Positions 45,789-55,812 of a DNA stretch of 64,000 nt are shown here, in pieces. The notes under the pieces were generated by a model, which saw only the letters and a list, made by a program, of their open reading frames with translations, ran no database searches and was not told the DNA's origin. How positions within the stretch are numbered: the first letter of the stretch is position 1; the number at the start of each line of letters is the position of its first letter. Position numbers and translations under genes: made by a program. This stretch comes from Megasphaera sp. AM44-1BH (GTDB lineage: Bacteria > Bacillota > Negativicutes > Veillonellales > Megasphaeraceae), in assembly GCF_003467125.1 (NCBI RefSeq), contig NZ_QSFA01000011.1:1-64000 (forward strand), written 5' to 3'.

Positions 45789-47597
45789 ATGAACGTGGCA
45801 ACTAAATATATCCGTAATTTTTCAATTATTGCACACATTGACCATGGCAAATCGACGCTGGCAGACCGGCTTCTGGAAATGACCGGTACCGTTTCCAAAA
45901 GAGAAATGGAAGACCAGCTCCTGGATACGATGGATCTGGAACGGGAACGGGGCATAACGATCAAAGCCCAGTCGGCCCGCCTGATTTATGATGCCAAAGA
46001 CGGTCATCAGTATACGCTGAATCTGATTGATACGCCGGGGCATGTTGACTTTAATTATGAAGTATCCCGCAGCCTGGCTGCCTGTGACGGGGCACTCCTG
46101 ATCGTCGATGCGACCCAGGGCGTAGAAGCACAGACGCTGGCCAACGTATACCTGGCTCTGGAACATGACCTGGAAATCATCCCGATCATCAATAAAATCG
46201 ACCTTCCCAGTGCAGACCCCGAACGGGTGCGCAAAGAGATAGAAGATGTCATCGGCCTCGATGCCAGTGATGCTATTGAAGTCAGTGCCAAAACAGGGCT
46301 TGGTGTCGATAAGGTGCTCGAAGCCATCGTACAGCGGATTCCGGCACCAGAAGATGCACCGGATAAGCCGCTGCGGGCCCTGATTTTCGATTCACATTTT
46401 GATTCGTACAAAGGAGCCATTGCCAATATCCGCATCATGGAAGGTAGTCTCAAAACAGGGGACCGGATCCGCATGATGTCCAGCGGGATGGAATTTGAAG
46501 TGACAGAAACAGGCGTCTTTATTCCCCAGATGCACCCCGTCGCGTCCCTTGAATGCGGCAGTGTCGGCTATCTGGCGGCGAGCATGAAAAATGTCCGCGA
46601 TTGCCGCGTCGGTGATACGGTCACGCTGGCGGACCGTCCGGCAGCAGAACCACTGCCGGGATACCGCAAGGCGACGCCTATGGTATATTGCGGGCTTTAC
46701 CCTGTAGAAACCAATGATTATGATAATCTGCGGGATGCCCTGGAAAAACTGCATCTCAATGATGCGGCCCTGTTATTTGAACCGGAAACATCGACGGCTC
46801 TGGGATTCGGGTTCCGCTGCGGCTTCCTGGGACTTCTCCATATGGACGTCGTCAAGGAACGGCTGGAACGGGAGTATGGTCTGTCTCTGATTACGACGGC
46901 TCCGTCGGTTATTTATCATGTATATTGCACAGATGGCACGATGGTCGCCGTCGATAATCCATCTCTTATGCCGGATATGACGAAAATTGATCATATCGAA
47001 GAACCCTTTGTCAAGACGACCATCATCATCCCGAAAGATATGGTAGGGACGGTCATGGAAATTTCCCAGAACCGGCGCGGTCAGTATCTGACCATGGATT
47101 ATCTCGATGAAACCCGGGTTTCCGTCGTGTATAATCTGCCGTTGTGTGAAATACTGTATGATTATTTTGATACGTTGAAATCTTCGACGCGGGGATATGC
47201 TTCTCTGGATTATGAGCTCAATGGGTATCAAGCATCACCTATGGTGAAGATGGATATCCTGATCAACGGGGAAGTGGTCGATGCGCTGAGCGTCATCGTA
47301 CATAAAGAATTTGCAGCCCGCCGTGGCCGGGCTCTGGTAGAAAAACTCCGCAGCCTCATCCCGCGGCAGCTTTTCCAGATTCCTATCCAGGCTGCTATCG
47401 GCAATAAAATCATTGCCCGGGAAAATGTAGCGGCTTTGCGCAAAGACGTACTGGCCAAATGTTATGGCGGTGATATTTCCCGTAAGCGCAAACTTCTGGA
47501 AAAACAGAAGGAAGGGAAGAAACGCATGAAGCAGGTTGGCAGTGTTGAAATCCCTCAGGAAGCCTTTATGGCCGTATTACAGGTAGATGAAAAATAA
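45789..47597 (+). CDS. lepA: Elongation factor 4 (LepA)
   Basis: The 602-residue translational GTPase has G1 AHIDHGKSTL, G3 DTPGHVDF, G4 NKIDLPSADP and the LepA-specific C-terminal domain ending in KRMKQVGSVEIPQEAFMAVL. It back-translocates or remodels stalled ribosomes. ATG 45789 (MNVATKYIRNFSIIAHIDHG) follows GAGGAG; the frame is open farther upstream but overlaps mnmA. The stop overlaps the hemW start by one base. Confidence 0.96.
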   Translation: MNVATKYIRNFSIIAHIDHGKSTLADRLLEMTGTVSKREMEDQLLDTMDLERERGITIKAQSARLIYDAKDGHQYTLNLIDTPGHVDFNYEVSRSLAACDGALLIVDATQGVEAQTLANVYLALEHDLEIIPIINKIDLPSADPERVRKEIEDVIGLDASDAIEVSAKTGLGVDKVLEAIVQRIPAPEDAPDKPLRALIFDSHFDSYKGAIANIRIMEGSLKTGDRIRMMSSGMEFEVTETGVFIPQMHPVASLECGSVGYLAASMKNVRDCRVGDTVTLADRPAAEPLPGYRKATPMVYCGLYPVETNDYDNLRDALEKLHLNDAALLFEPETSTALGFGFRCGFLGLLHMDVVKERLEREYGLSLITTAPSVIYHVYCTDGTMVAVDNPSLMPDMTKIDHIEEPFVKTTIIIPKDMVGTVMEISQNRRGQYLTMDYLDETRVSVVYNLPLCEILYDYFDTLKSSTRGYASLDYELNGYQASPMVKMDILINGEVVDALSVIVHKEFAARRGRALVEKLRSLIPRQLFQIPIQAAIGNKIIARENVAALRKDVLAKCYGGDISRKRKLLEKQKEGKKRMKQVGSVEIPQEAFMAVLQVDEK

Positions 47598-48718
47598 TGA
47601 CAGGTCTGTATATTCATATTCCGTTCTGCCGTCATAAGTGCCGATATTGCGATTTTCCCTCTTATGGCGGAGTAGAATCGTATATACCGGCTTATACGGA
47701 GGCCCTCTGCCGGGAAATCAGCACTTCTCCCCGGGAGGGCCTCGCTGTCGATACGATTTATTTTGGCGGCGGCACACCGTCGCTATTGACCATTCCTCAG
47801 ATTGCATCCGTTCTGCAGGCGGTGACACAGCATTTTGTCGTCGATTCCCATGCGGAGATCACACTGGAAGGCAATCCGGACAGTCTGGACGGAGACTATC
47901 TGAAACAACTGCGCAGGCTGGGGATCAACCGGCTGAGCATGGGTATACAGAGTTTCCAGCCGCAGCTTCTGCACTCTCTGGGACGGATTCATTCACGCCG
48001 TCAGGCTGTAGAGGCAGTGGAATATGCAGTGCGGGCTGGTTTTGACAATCTGTCTGCCGATCTGATGTATGGCCTGCCCGGACAGACTCTGCAGATGGTA
48101 TCCGATGATTTGGAGCAGCTTTTTCAGCTTCCCCTGTGTCATACCTCCGTATACAGCCTGATTCTGGAACAGGGCACCTGCCTGCATCATGATGTGACAA
48201 CCGGTGCAGTATCGTTGCCGCCGGATGAACAGGTAGATGCCATGGCGTCTTTAGTCCATCAGGCTTTTGATGCGCATGGTTTTGACCATTATGAGATTTC
48301 TAGCTATGCCCGTCCGGGACGGCGGTCCCGTCATAATGTCAAGTATTGGACTTATGTACCCTACCTGGGATTCGGCGTTTCGGCTCATTCATTTGATGGC
48401 AGTGTACGGACAGCGCACATTGCCAATATTCCTCAGTATATCCGTGACGCCGGCAGACAATCTGTACTGGCGGAATCCGTCATTATTGATACAAAACGGG
48501 CACAGGAAGATTATTGTTTTCTCGCATTGCGTATGCGTGATGGCATCCTATATGATGACTTTGCCCGCCGTTTCGGCGTCTCGGTGGAATCAGAGTTTGG
48601 CAAAGTGGTGGAACGGCTGATGGCACAAGGGCTGCTGGAACAGACAGAGCGTGGCTGTCGTCTCACCAGCCTGGGACTGGCCTATGGAAATTATGTATTC
48701 AGCCAGTTTATCCGCTGA
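47597..48718 (+). CDS. hemW: HemW-type radical SAM protein
   Basis: The 373-residue product has the radical-SAM cluster motif CRHKCRYCDF (CxxxCxxC), FGGGTPSLL, GNPDSL and a HemW C-terminal domain with RHNVKYWTYVPYLGFGVSAHS. Proteins of this type are heme chaperones rather than coproporphyrinogen oxidases. The partnership with lepA is conserved in many Firmicutes. It is translationally coupled (ATAATGA overlap). Confidence 0.92.
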   Translation: MTGLYIHIPFCRHKCRYCDFPSYGGVESYIPAYTEALCREISTSPREGLAVDTIYFGGGTPSLLTIPQIASVLQAVTQHFVVDSHAEITLEGNPDSLDGDYLKQLRRLGINRLSMGIQSFQPQLLHSLGRIHSRRQAVEAVEYAVRAGFDNLSADLMYGLPGQTLQMVSDDLEQLFQLPLCHTSVYSLILEQGTCLHHDVTTGAVSLPPDEQVDAMASLVHQAFDAHGFDHYEISSYARPGRRSRHNVKYWTYVPYLGFGVSAHSFDGSVRTAHIANIPQYIRDAGRQSVLAESVIIDTKRAQEDYCFLALRMRDGILYDDFARRFGVSVESEFGKVVERLMAQGLLEQTERGCRLTSLGLAYGNYVFSQFIR

Positions 48719-48757
48719 TCCGGGGGAAGCGGCAGATATGGAAGGGAGTGTACCCAT

Positions 48758-51118
48758 ATGGTAGCAGATATTATCATCAATATAACGGCCAAACAAGTAC
48801 AACAGACGTTTTCCTACGTCATTCCCGATGGTCTTCCCGTACGTACCGGATCCCGTGTTCTCGTCCCTTTCGGTCCGCGCCGGGAAGAAGGGATTGTACT
48901 GGCTGTACGGGAAGAACGGGATAGTGACCGTCAGTATCAGCTGAAGCCTGTCCTTTCTCTGTTATCATCACAGGCCGGGTTCCGGGACGAAATGATTCAG
49001 ACCGCCTTGTGGATCAGCCAGTATTATCTTTGCGGGCTGGCAGATGCGCTGCGGCTTTTCATGATTGAAAAAAAGGGCATTACCCGGCGGGTTTATGTCC
49101 GCCCGGGCCCTGAACCGGCCGTGACAGAGGAAGAGAAGAGCATAGCAGCCTATGTGAAGGACCATAGTCCGGCAGAAAAAAAGCAGGTGTGCCGCCGGTT
49201 TGCTCCTGATTGTGTGGAGCAAATGATCCGGCAGAACCAGCTGGTCCAGGAGGATTATCTCCAGAATCAGATTGCCGATAAAACGGAAAAATGGCTGGCC
49301 TTCCAGTCCGACGATACGGCGGGTATCCTGAAACGGCGCCCCAGGCAGGCGGCTTTGCTGGAAGAACTGAAACGTGTCCGATCCGCTCCTTTCTCATACT
49401 GGATCCGCAAGGGGTATTCGCGGGATGTTCTGCTGCACCTGTGCCAGAGTGGATGTGCTGTGATGGAAGAAAAGCTGAGTCAGACCAGGGACCTGACACA
49501 TCCGCTCAAAGGAGATGTTCCGTTTACGCTTACGGAAGAACAGCAGCGGGCTGTTGATGCGGTGCGGAACGACAGGGACGGATGCACCTATGTCCTTCAC
49601 GGCGTCACGGGCAGTGGCAAGACGGAAGTGTATATGCAGCTGACAGAAGATGTACTCCAAAAAGGGGAACAGGTACTGGTCCTCGTTCCGGAAATCGCCC
49701 TGACCGGGCAGATTGTACGCCGGTTTATCCGCCGCTTTGGCAATGATGTCGTTGTCATGCACAGTCAGTTGTCTAAAGGGGAACGGCGGAATAACTGGCT
49801 GCGTATGGCAAATGGGGAGAGCCATATCTGTATCGGCGCCCGTTCGGCCGTCTTTACGGCAGTCCGCTCCCTGGGACTGGTCATCGTCGATGAAGAACAC
49901 GACAGCTCCTATAAACAGGAAGAGTCACCGCGGTATCATGCTGTCGAAGTGGCGCGCAGGCGGGCTGCGTATTATGGCTGCCCCGTCCTGCTGGGAAGCG
50001 CTACCCCGTCTATTGCCGATTATTACCGGACACAGACCGGTCAGTACGTACTCCTGGAATTGACGCAGCGCGTGCTCAACCGGCCGCTGCCGTCGGTGCA
50101 GGTCGTTGATATGCGGGAAGAACTGGCCCGCGGCAACCGGCGCGTCATATCAGATGCCATGACAGACCTCTTGCAGGAAACGCTGCAGCAGAAGCAGCAG
50201 GCGATTATCTTGTTGAATCGTCGTGGATTTTCTACGTTTGTCATGTGCCGTAAATGCGGCTACGTTGTCAAGTGTGACACCTGTGATGTCGCTATGGTCT
50301 ACCATAAACAGCAGGACCGGCTGCGCTGTCATTACTGTGATGCGGAAAAGCCGGTTCCCCTGCGGTGTCCGGCCTGTGGTAGCAAATATATCAAATTTTT
50401 CGGAACGGGTACGGAAAAAGTAGAAGAACAGCTTCGGGAACAATTTCCCCATGCCCGGATTGTCCGCCTTGATCAGGATACAACGGCCCGTAAGAATAGT
50501 GGTGACCATATTATTGAAGCCTTCCGGCGTCATGAATATGATATTTTACTGGGAACCCAGATGGTCGCCAAGGGGCATGATTTTGCCGATGTCAGTGCCG
50601 TGGGGATACTGGCTGCGGACAGTCTGCTCAATCTGCCGGCCTACTGGGCGGGGGAACGGACATTCCAGCTGCTGACCCAGGCTGCCGGCCGTGCCGGGCG
50701 CGGCACGATTCCCGGACGGGTCGTCATGCAGACCTATGCGCCGGAACATTATGTCATTCAATGTGCACAGCGGCAGGACTATGCGGCCTTTTATGCACAG
50801 GAAATACAGTACCGGAAGGAACTGTTGTATCCGCCATTTCATCAGATATTGAAAATCGTCATTACTGATGAGAATGAAAAAGCCTTGTGGGATACGGGAA
50901 ATACACTGTCCCTCCTGCTGCAGAACTGGCATAGTGAAAGTGGCAGTGACACGGCCGTCATCGGTCCCTTTGTCGATATCATCAAAAAAGTGCGGAATAA
51001 ATACCGCATTGTTATTTTATTGAAAGGACCGGATCTGGCATCAGTGAAAGAGTTTATCCGCACGAAACGGGAATTCTGGCGTCCCGGTGTTATCCTCGAT
51101 GTAGACAGCATGGGCTGA
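48758..51118 (+). CDS. priA: Primosomal protein N' (PriA helicase)
   Basis: The 786-residue replication-restart helicase has an N-terminal DNA-binding domain (VLVPFGPRREEGIVL), Walker A in HGVTGSGKTEVYMQL, DEEH box, eight Cys in zinc knuckles (CRKCGYVVKCDTCD, CHYCD, CPACGS) and helicase motif VI (QAAGRAGRG). It reloads the replisome at repaired forks. ATG 48758 follows GGGAG. Confidence 0.96.
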   Translation: MVADIIINITAKQVQQTFSYVIPDGLPVRTGSRVLVPFGPRREEGIVLAVREERDSDRQYQLKPVLSLLSSQAGFRDEMIQTALWISQYYLCGLADALRLFMIEKKGITRRVYVRPGPEPAVTEEEKSIAAYVKDHSPAEKKQVCRRFAPDCVEQMIRQNQLVQEDYLQNQIADKTEKWLAFQSDDTAGILKRRPRQAALLEELKRVRSAPFSYWIRKGYSRDVLLHLCQSGCAVMEEKLSQTRDLTHPLKGDVPFTLTEEQQRAVDAVRNDRDGCTYVLHGVTGSGKTEVYMQLTEDVLQKGEQVLVLVPEIALTGQIVRRFIRRFGNDVVVMHSQLSKGERRNNWLRMANGESHICIGARSAVFTAVRSLGLVIVDEEHDSSYKQEESPRYHAVEVARRRAAYYGCPVLLGSATPSIADYYRTQTGQYVLLELTQRVLNRPLPSVQVVDMREELARGNRRVISDAMTDLLQETLQQKQQAIILLNRRGFSTFVMCRKCGYVVKCDTCDVAMVYHKQQDRLRCHYCDAEKPVPLRCPACGSKYIKFFGTGTEKVEEQLREQFPHARIVRLDQDTTARKNSGDHIIEAFRRHEYDILLGTQMVAKGHDFADVSAVGILAADSLLNLPAYWAGERTFQLLTQAAGRAGRGTIPGRVVMQTYAPEHYVIQCAQRQDYAAFYAQEIQYRKELLYPPFHQILKIVITDENEKALWDTGNTLSLLLQNWHSESGSDTAVIGPFVDIIKKVRNKYRIVILLKGPDLASVKEFIRTKREFWRPGVILDVDSMG

Positions 51119-51215
51119 AAGACCTGTTCCTTTCAAAAGAAAGCTGTTATAATGAATATGAATAGTTTTTATGAGCAACAGAATTGTATTATTACTATGT
51201 ATTGAGGTGGGTATT

Positions 51216-51677
51216 ATGGCACTCTTAAAAATTGTCAAAGCAGGTGCGCCGATTTTAAAAGAAACGGCTGCTCCGGTCAAGACTATTACGAAAAATACAA
51301 AACGATTACTGAATGATATGGCAGAAACCATGTATGAAGCAGAAGGCGTCGGGCTGGCAGCTCCGCAGATTGGCAAATCTCTGCAGATGATTGTCCTCGA
51401 TGACGGTAATGGCCTCATCGAACTGATCAACCCGGAATTATTGGAAGCATCAGAAGAATTGCAGGATGGTCCTGAAGGCTGTCTCAGCGTTCCCGGATAT
51501 TACGGCGACGTAAAGCGGAGCCAGCGTATCAAGGTACGGGCCCTGAACCGTCATGGCAAAGTTATCGTATATGAACCAGAAGGATTTCTGGCCCGGATTT
51601 TCCAGCATGAAATGGATCATCTCGTGGGAACCCTGTTTATTGAAAAAGCAACGAACTTGCGGAAAGTAGAAGAATAA
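51216..51677 (+). CDS. def: Peptide deformylase
   Basis: The 153-residue metalloenzyme removes N-terminal formyl groups. Motif 1 is GVGLAAPQIG (44-53), motif 2 EGCLSVPG with Cys89 as metal ligand, and motif 3 QHEMDH with His131, Glu132 and His135. ATG 51216 follows TGAGGTGG; a longer frame from 51171 lacks support. A TATAAT at 51148-51153 may be its -10. It overlaps fmt by one base, pairing deformylation with formylation. Confidence 0.96.
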   Translation: MALLKIVKAGAPILKETAAPVKTITKNTKRLLNDMAETMYEAEGVGLAAPQIGKSLQMIVLDDGNGLIELINPELLEASEELQDGPEGCLSVPGYYGDVKRSQRIKVRALNRHGKVIVYEPEGFLARIFQHEMDHLVGTLFIEKATNLRKVEE

Positions 51678-52609
51678 TGGAACCATTACAAATCGTCTTT
51701 ATGGGTACGCCTGATTTTTCTGTCCCGTCGCTGAAAGCGATTCATGCTGCCGGTTTTACGATCCGGGCTGTTTACACGCAGCCGGACAAGCAGCGGGGAC
51801 GGGGCAAAAAAGTATCGGCTTCTCCTGTCAAAGAATGTGCGGAAAAGCTGGGAATCCCTGTGTTTCAGCCACAAACTCTGAAAGACCCCGATATCATTGC
51901 AGGGCTGGCTGACCTGAAACCTGATGTCATCGTCGTCATTGCGTATGGCAAAATTCTTCCAAAGGCAATCCTCGATATTCCCCGGTATGGATGCCTGAAT
52001 GTACATGGCTCGCTCCTGCCGGCATACAGGGGGGCAGCTCCTATACAGTATGCCATCAAGGATGGGGTACGGACCAGCGGCGTCACGATTATGATGCTGG
52101 ACGAAGGTATGGACACGGGGAAAATGCTGAAAAAGGCAGAAATCGTCCTCGATGCCAAGGAAACGACGGGCACGTTATTTGATAAACTGGCTATTGTCGG
52201 TGCTGAAACGCTGATTCCAGTACTGAAAGACCTGCCTGCCTATGAAGCGGCAGCACAGAGCCAGGACGAATCGAAAGCGACCTATACGGCAAAAATTACA
52301 AAAGAAATGACTCATATCGATTTTTCCCAGCCGGCTGTCGTCATTGAACGGCTTATACGCACACTGGACCCTCATCCGGGTGCCTATATCCTTCATGAAG
52401 GACACCGCCTGAAACTATGGGCAGCCGATGTCGTTCCAGGTACGGAAGCCGAACCGGGGACGATTATTGAAGTCACGAAAACCTATATTACCGTACAGAC
52501 CGGCTGCGATGCCCTGCGTATTCGGGAAGTACAGCCGGAAAGCCGTAAACGTATGGCGACGGCACAATTCCTGCAGGGGTGCCATCTGACCGTTGGCAGC
52601 ATGTTATAA
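51677..52609 (+). CDS. fmt: Methionyl-tRNA formyltransferase
   Basis: The 310-residue product transfers formyl to initiator Met-tRNA. It has FMGTPDFSVPSL, the catalytic stretch NVHGSLLPAYRGAAPIQYAI and DEGMDTGKML, then a C-terminal OB-like domain. It is coupled to def. The DUF116 gene follows after a short gap with AAGGAG. Confidence 0.96.
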   Translation: MEPLQIVFMGTPDFSVPSLKAIHAAGFTIRAVYTQPDKQRGRGKKVSASPVKECAEKLGIPVFQPQTLKDPDIIAGLADLKPDVIVVIAYGKILPKAILDIPRYGCLNVHGSLLPAYRGAAPIQYAIKDGVRTSGVTIMMLDEGMDTGKMLKKAEIVLDAKETTGTLFDKLAIVGAETLIPVLKDLPAYEAAAQSQDESKATYTAKITKEMTHIDFSQPAVVIERLIRTLDPHPGAYILHEGHRLKLWAADVVPGTEAEPGTIIEVTKTYITVQTGCDALRIREVQPESRKRMATAQFLQGCHLTVGSML

Positions 52610-52624
52610 GGAGAGATGTGCCAT

Positions 52625-53422
52625 ATGGCCAAAGAGATGAATTTCTTCCTCGGCTATGCCGCACTGGCCGCCGGTGTTACGGCTGTCTGTTTATGGCTGG
52701 TATGGGCTGTGATGAAACCGGGGCTGGCGTATTACATATCCGATATGGCACTGGCAGTGGATATCTTCTTTGGACTCCTCCTATGCGGAACGGGATTGTT
52801 GTTTCTGCTGCTTCTGATGCTTGGTTTCACGTCGTGGGAACAGCCTGTACGGATCCGGCAGATTCTCCTGCAGTACATTGGATTTCTTTATCCGGTGATG
52901 CGGAAGCTTGCCTGGACGGATACGCGGAAAGAGATGCTGGCCCGCTCTTATATACAATTTTTAAACGGACTGGTCCTGAAACAGAATCTGCGTATTCCTG
53001 CAGAACAGGTACTGATTCTGGCACCTCATTGCCTGCAATGGGATCAGTGTCCCCATAAAATAACGCGCTGTGTAGATAACTGCCGGCAGTGCGGTCATTG
53101 TACGATTGGCAGTCTGCTGGCTGTTTCCCGCAGTCTGGGCGCCCATCTGGCCGTTGCGTCCGGCGGGACCCAGGCCAGACAGCTCGTTGGCACATTGCGC
53201 CCCAGGGCCATCGTGGCTATTGCCTGTGAGCGGGATCTCATCAGCGGCATGGAAGACGTCCTTCCGCTTCCCGTCTTAGGCCTTTTAAATGAAAGACCCT
53301 ATGGTCCATGTTTTAATACTCAAGTAGATGTACCGGTCCTGTGCCGGCTTTTAGAACGACTGACAGGAGAAGATTATGAACGTACGCGAAACAGCATTTC
53401 ACAGTTTACTCACCATATGTAA
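52625..53422 (+). CDS. DUF116 membrane-associated Cys-rich protein
   Basis: The 265-residue product has two N-terminal membrane segments (about 8-28 and 42-65), a hydrophilic linker, then the DUF116 domain with a Cys cluster: CLQWDQCPHKITRC, CRQCGHC, CERD and later GPCFNTQ, probably an iron-sulfur or zinc site. ATG 52625 is preferred over ATG 52616 because the AAGGAGAG lies at proper spacing only for the former. It overlaps rsmB by 47 bases. Family function unknown. Confidence 0.82.
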   Translation: MAKEMNFFLGYAALAAGVTAVCLWLVWAVMKPGLAYYISDMALAVDIFFGLLLCGTGLLFLLLLMLGFTSWEQPVRIRQILLQYIGFLYPVMRKLAWTDTRKEMLARSYIQFLNGLVLKQNLRIPAEQVLILAPHCLQWDQCPHKITRCVDNCRQCGHCTIGSLLAVSRSLGAHLAVASGGTQARQLVGTLRPRAIVAIACERDLISGMEDVLPLPVLGLLNERPYGPCFNTQVDVPVLCRLLERLTGEDYERTRNSISQFTHHM

Positions 53423-54713
53423 AGATGATGGATATAGCAATATCGTCGTCTCCAGGACGATTCAGAAAGACCATATGACGGACAGGGACCGCCGTTTTTA
53501 TACGGAACTGGTTTATGGAACCATCCGCTATCTGAATTATCTGGACTGGATCATTGAAAAGCTGAGTTCCCGTACCATCAAAAAGCTTGACCCTGTGTGT
53601 CTGGTCATTTTACGCATGGGATTATATCAGATATTTGGTATGTCCAAAATACCCGAATCGGCGGCTTGCAATGAAGCGGTCAAGATGGCACGGCGTTTTG
53701 GCAACCGCGGTATGGCTGGCTTTGTCAATGCCCTGTTACGGAATAGTATCCGCCGCCGCTTGGAATTCCAGATTCCCGGTCTTGCTGAAGATGCTCCGCT
53801 TCATCTGTCTCTGACGTATCATCAGCCCCTGTGGCTGGTCAAAAAATGGATTCATGAGTATGGTACAGATGACTCGGTACGTATTTGCCAGTACTTCGAT
53901 TCTATTCCCGACCTGTGTCTGAGGACGAACACACAGCGTATCAGCCGTGATGAACTGTTGCAGCGGTTTTCCCAGCGGGGACTAGAGGCTGTGGCGGCCT
54001 CTTTTGCGCCGGAAGGAATTTATCTTAAGGATAATCCGGGCATTCAGGATTTGCAGGAAATCCATGACGGACTGGCCATGATACAGGATGAACCGTCCCA
54101 GCTCGTCGCCCATGCACTGGATCCGCAGCCTCATGAACTCATTTTTGACGTCTGCGCGGCCCCAGGAGGCAAGACGACCCATATAGCGGCCCTGGCCGGC
54201 CCGGATACTACCGTCTATGGCTGTGATATCTATGAACATAAACTGAAACTCATTGAAAGCAATGCCCGTACGTTGCACCTTGCCAATGTACGGACCTTGT
54301 TGCAGGATGCCTGTACCATCGGCGAAAAGTATAGAGGAAAGGCCGACCGGGTACTGGTAGACGCACCCTGCTCCGGTCTTGGTGTCCTTAGGCGCAAACT
54401 GGATCTGCGCTGGCGGAAACGGGCAGAGGACTTGCAGAAACTGCCTGCACTGCAGAGCCGTATTCTGGAAAGCGCAGCTGCCTGCGTCCGGCCAGGTGGT
54501 GTTCTTGTCTATAGTACCTGCACGATGAATGATGGGGAAAACAGTCAGGTTGTCCAGAATTTCCTGCAGAATCATCAGGAATACAAGGCAGAAAACATCG
54601 GTACTCTCTGCGGACTCAATAAGTCCGGTCCATTCATCCAGCTCCTGCCGCAGGATGATGGGATGGATGGTTTCTTTATCGCACGTCTGAGAAAGGAAGA
54701 ACATTGTGACTGA
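53376..54713 (+). CDS. rsmB: 16S rRNA (cytosine967-C5)-methyltransferase RsmB
   Basis: The 445-residue product has an N-terminal NusB-like domain (about 1-135: NVRETAFHSLLTICKDDGYS, FYTELVYGTIRYLNYLDW) and a SAM-dependent methyltransferase domain with DVCAAPGGKTTHIA and VDAPCSGLGVLRRK, in which Cys of PCSG and Cys of YSTCTM are catalytic. ATG 53376 follows CAGGAG. It overlaps rlmN by eight bases. Confidence 0.95.
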   Translation: MNVRETAFHSLLTICKDDGYSNIVVSRTIQKDHMTDRDRRFYTELVYGTIRYLNYLDWIIEKLSSRTIKKLDPVCLVILRMGLYQIFGMSKIPESAACNEAVKMARRFGNRGMAGFVNALLRNSIRRRLEFQIPGLAEDAPLHLSLTYHQPLWLVKKWIHEYGTDDSVRICQYFDSIPDLCLRTNTQRISRDELLQRFSQRGLEAVAASFAPEGIYLKDNPGIQDLQEIHDGLAMIQDEPSQLVAHALDPQPHELIFDVCAAPGGKTTHIAALAGPDTTVYGCDIYEHKLKLIESNARTLHLANVRTLLQDACTIGEKYRGKADRVLVDAPCSGLGVLRRKLDLRWRKRAEDLQKLPALQSRILESAAACVRPGGVLVYSTCTMNDGENSQVVQNFLQNHQEYKAENIGTLCGLNKSGPFIQLLPQDDGMDGFFIARLRKEEHCD

Positions 54714-55731
54714 TATTTTGAGCATGACAGAAAAGGAATTGCGTCATTTTCTGGAAACGAATGGCATGAAGCAGTTCCGGGCCAGTCAGATTTTTCATTA
54801 CTTGTATAAGGATAATATCTGGCAATGGCAGGATATGCGCCTGCTTCCGCAAAAAGACAGAGAGTATCTCCAGGAGAAAGCACCGCTCTATATTCCTGAT
54901 GTCGTGTCCCGGCTGGATGCGCCTGATGGGACCGTCAAGTTGCTGTTGAGGCTTTTTGATGGCAACACCGTGGAAACTGTACTCATGCGCCATCCCTACG
55001 GCAATTCGATCTGTCTGTCATCCCAGGTAGGCTGTGCCGTAAATTGTGCTTTCTGTGCATCAGCTAAAAATGGTTTTGTCCGCAATCTGACAACGGGAGA
55101 AATGATATCCCAGCTCCTGGCATTCCGGAAATATGTGACGGCAGACCTCCATTCCATCGTGCTCATGGGAACTGGTGAACCGCTGCTGAATTATGATGCT
55201 GTCATCAAATTTATGCGGCTGATTCACGAAAAGGATACTTTTTATCTTGGATATCGCAATATGACTCTTTCTACGTCAGGTATTGTTCCCCGCATGTACG
55301 ATCTGGCAGCGGAACAGATGCCCATTACGCTGGCTGTTTCCCTCCATGCGCCGACAGATGAACTGCGCAGGCAGATTATGCCTATTGCACAGCAGTATCC
55401 TCTGGAAAAGGTACTGGAAGCAGCAGACCATTATTTCCAGGAAACAGGGCGGAAGGTCACCTTTGAATATATCCTGATCAAAGATGTGAACTGTAATTCT
55501 GCCTGTGCCCGCGGTCTCATTGATTTACTGGGAGGCAAGAATGTATTAGTCAATGCCATCCCTATTAATGATAACTATGATGTAGGATTATACCGGCCCG
55601 GTCATAAAGCTATACAGGATTTTGTGGAAACACTGCAGCGCCATGGTCTGTCGGTCACACTGCGCCGGGAAATGGGCAGTAAAATCCAGGCTGCCTGCGG
55701 ACAGTTGCGCATAAAGCATCTGAATCCGTAA
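54706..55731 (+). CDS. rlmN: 23S rRNA (adenine2503-C2)-methyltransferase RlmN
   Basis: This 341-residue radical-SAM methylase has CAVNCAFCAS as the cluster-binding motif, MGTGEPLLN, and a C-terminal VTLRREMGSKIQAACGQL carrying the methyl-carrying Cys. The enzyme also modifies some tRNAs. GTG 54706 overlaps rsmB; GGAAGAACATT precedes it weakly, so coupling is likely. Confidence 0.95.
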   Translation: MTDILSMTEKELRHFLETNGMKQFRASQIFHYLYKDNIWQWQDMRLLPQKDREYLQEKAPLYIPDVVSRLDAPDGTVKLLLRLFDGNTVETVLMRHPYGNSICLSSQVGCAVNCAFCASAKNGFVRNLTTGEMISQLLAFRKYVTADLHSIVLMGTGEPLLNYDAVIKFMRLIHEKDTFYLGYRNMTLSTSGIVPRMYDLAAEQMPITLAVSLHAPTDELRRQIMPIAQQYPLEKVLEAADHYFQETGRKVTFEYILIKDVNCNSACARGLIDLLGGKNVLVNAIPINDNYDVGLYRPGHKAIQDFVETLQRHGLSVTLRREMGSKIQAACGQLRIKHLNP

Positions 55732-55738
55732 GAAGCAA

Positions 55739-55767
55739 TTGACAGCATTCTTCAGATATGCTATGTA
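55739..55767 (+). promoter_or_regulatory. Promoter candidate for the stp-prkC operon
   Basis: TTGACA at 55739-55744 and TATGTA at 55762-55767 have 17-base spacing, 45 bases before the stp start codon. Confidence 0.5.
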
Positions 55768-55812
55768 TTATAGGAGTATAGAGTATACGCACCGTCGAGA
55801 GGACGTGAGAAT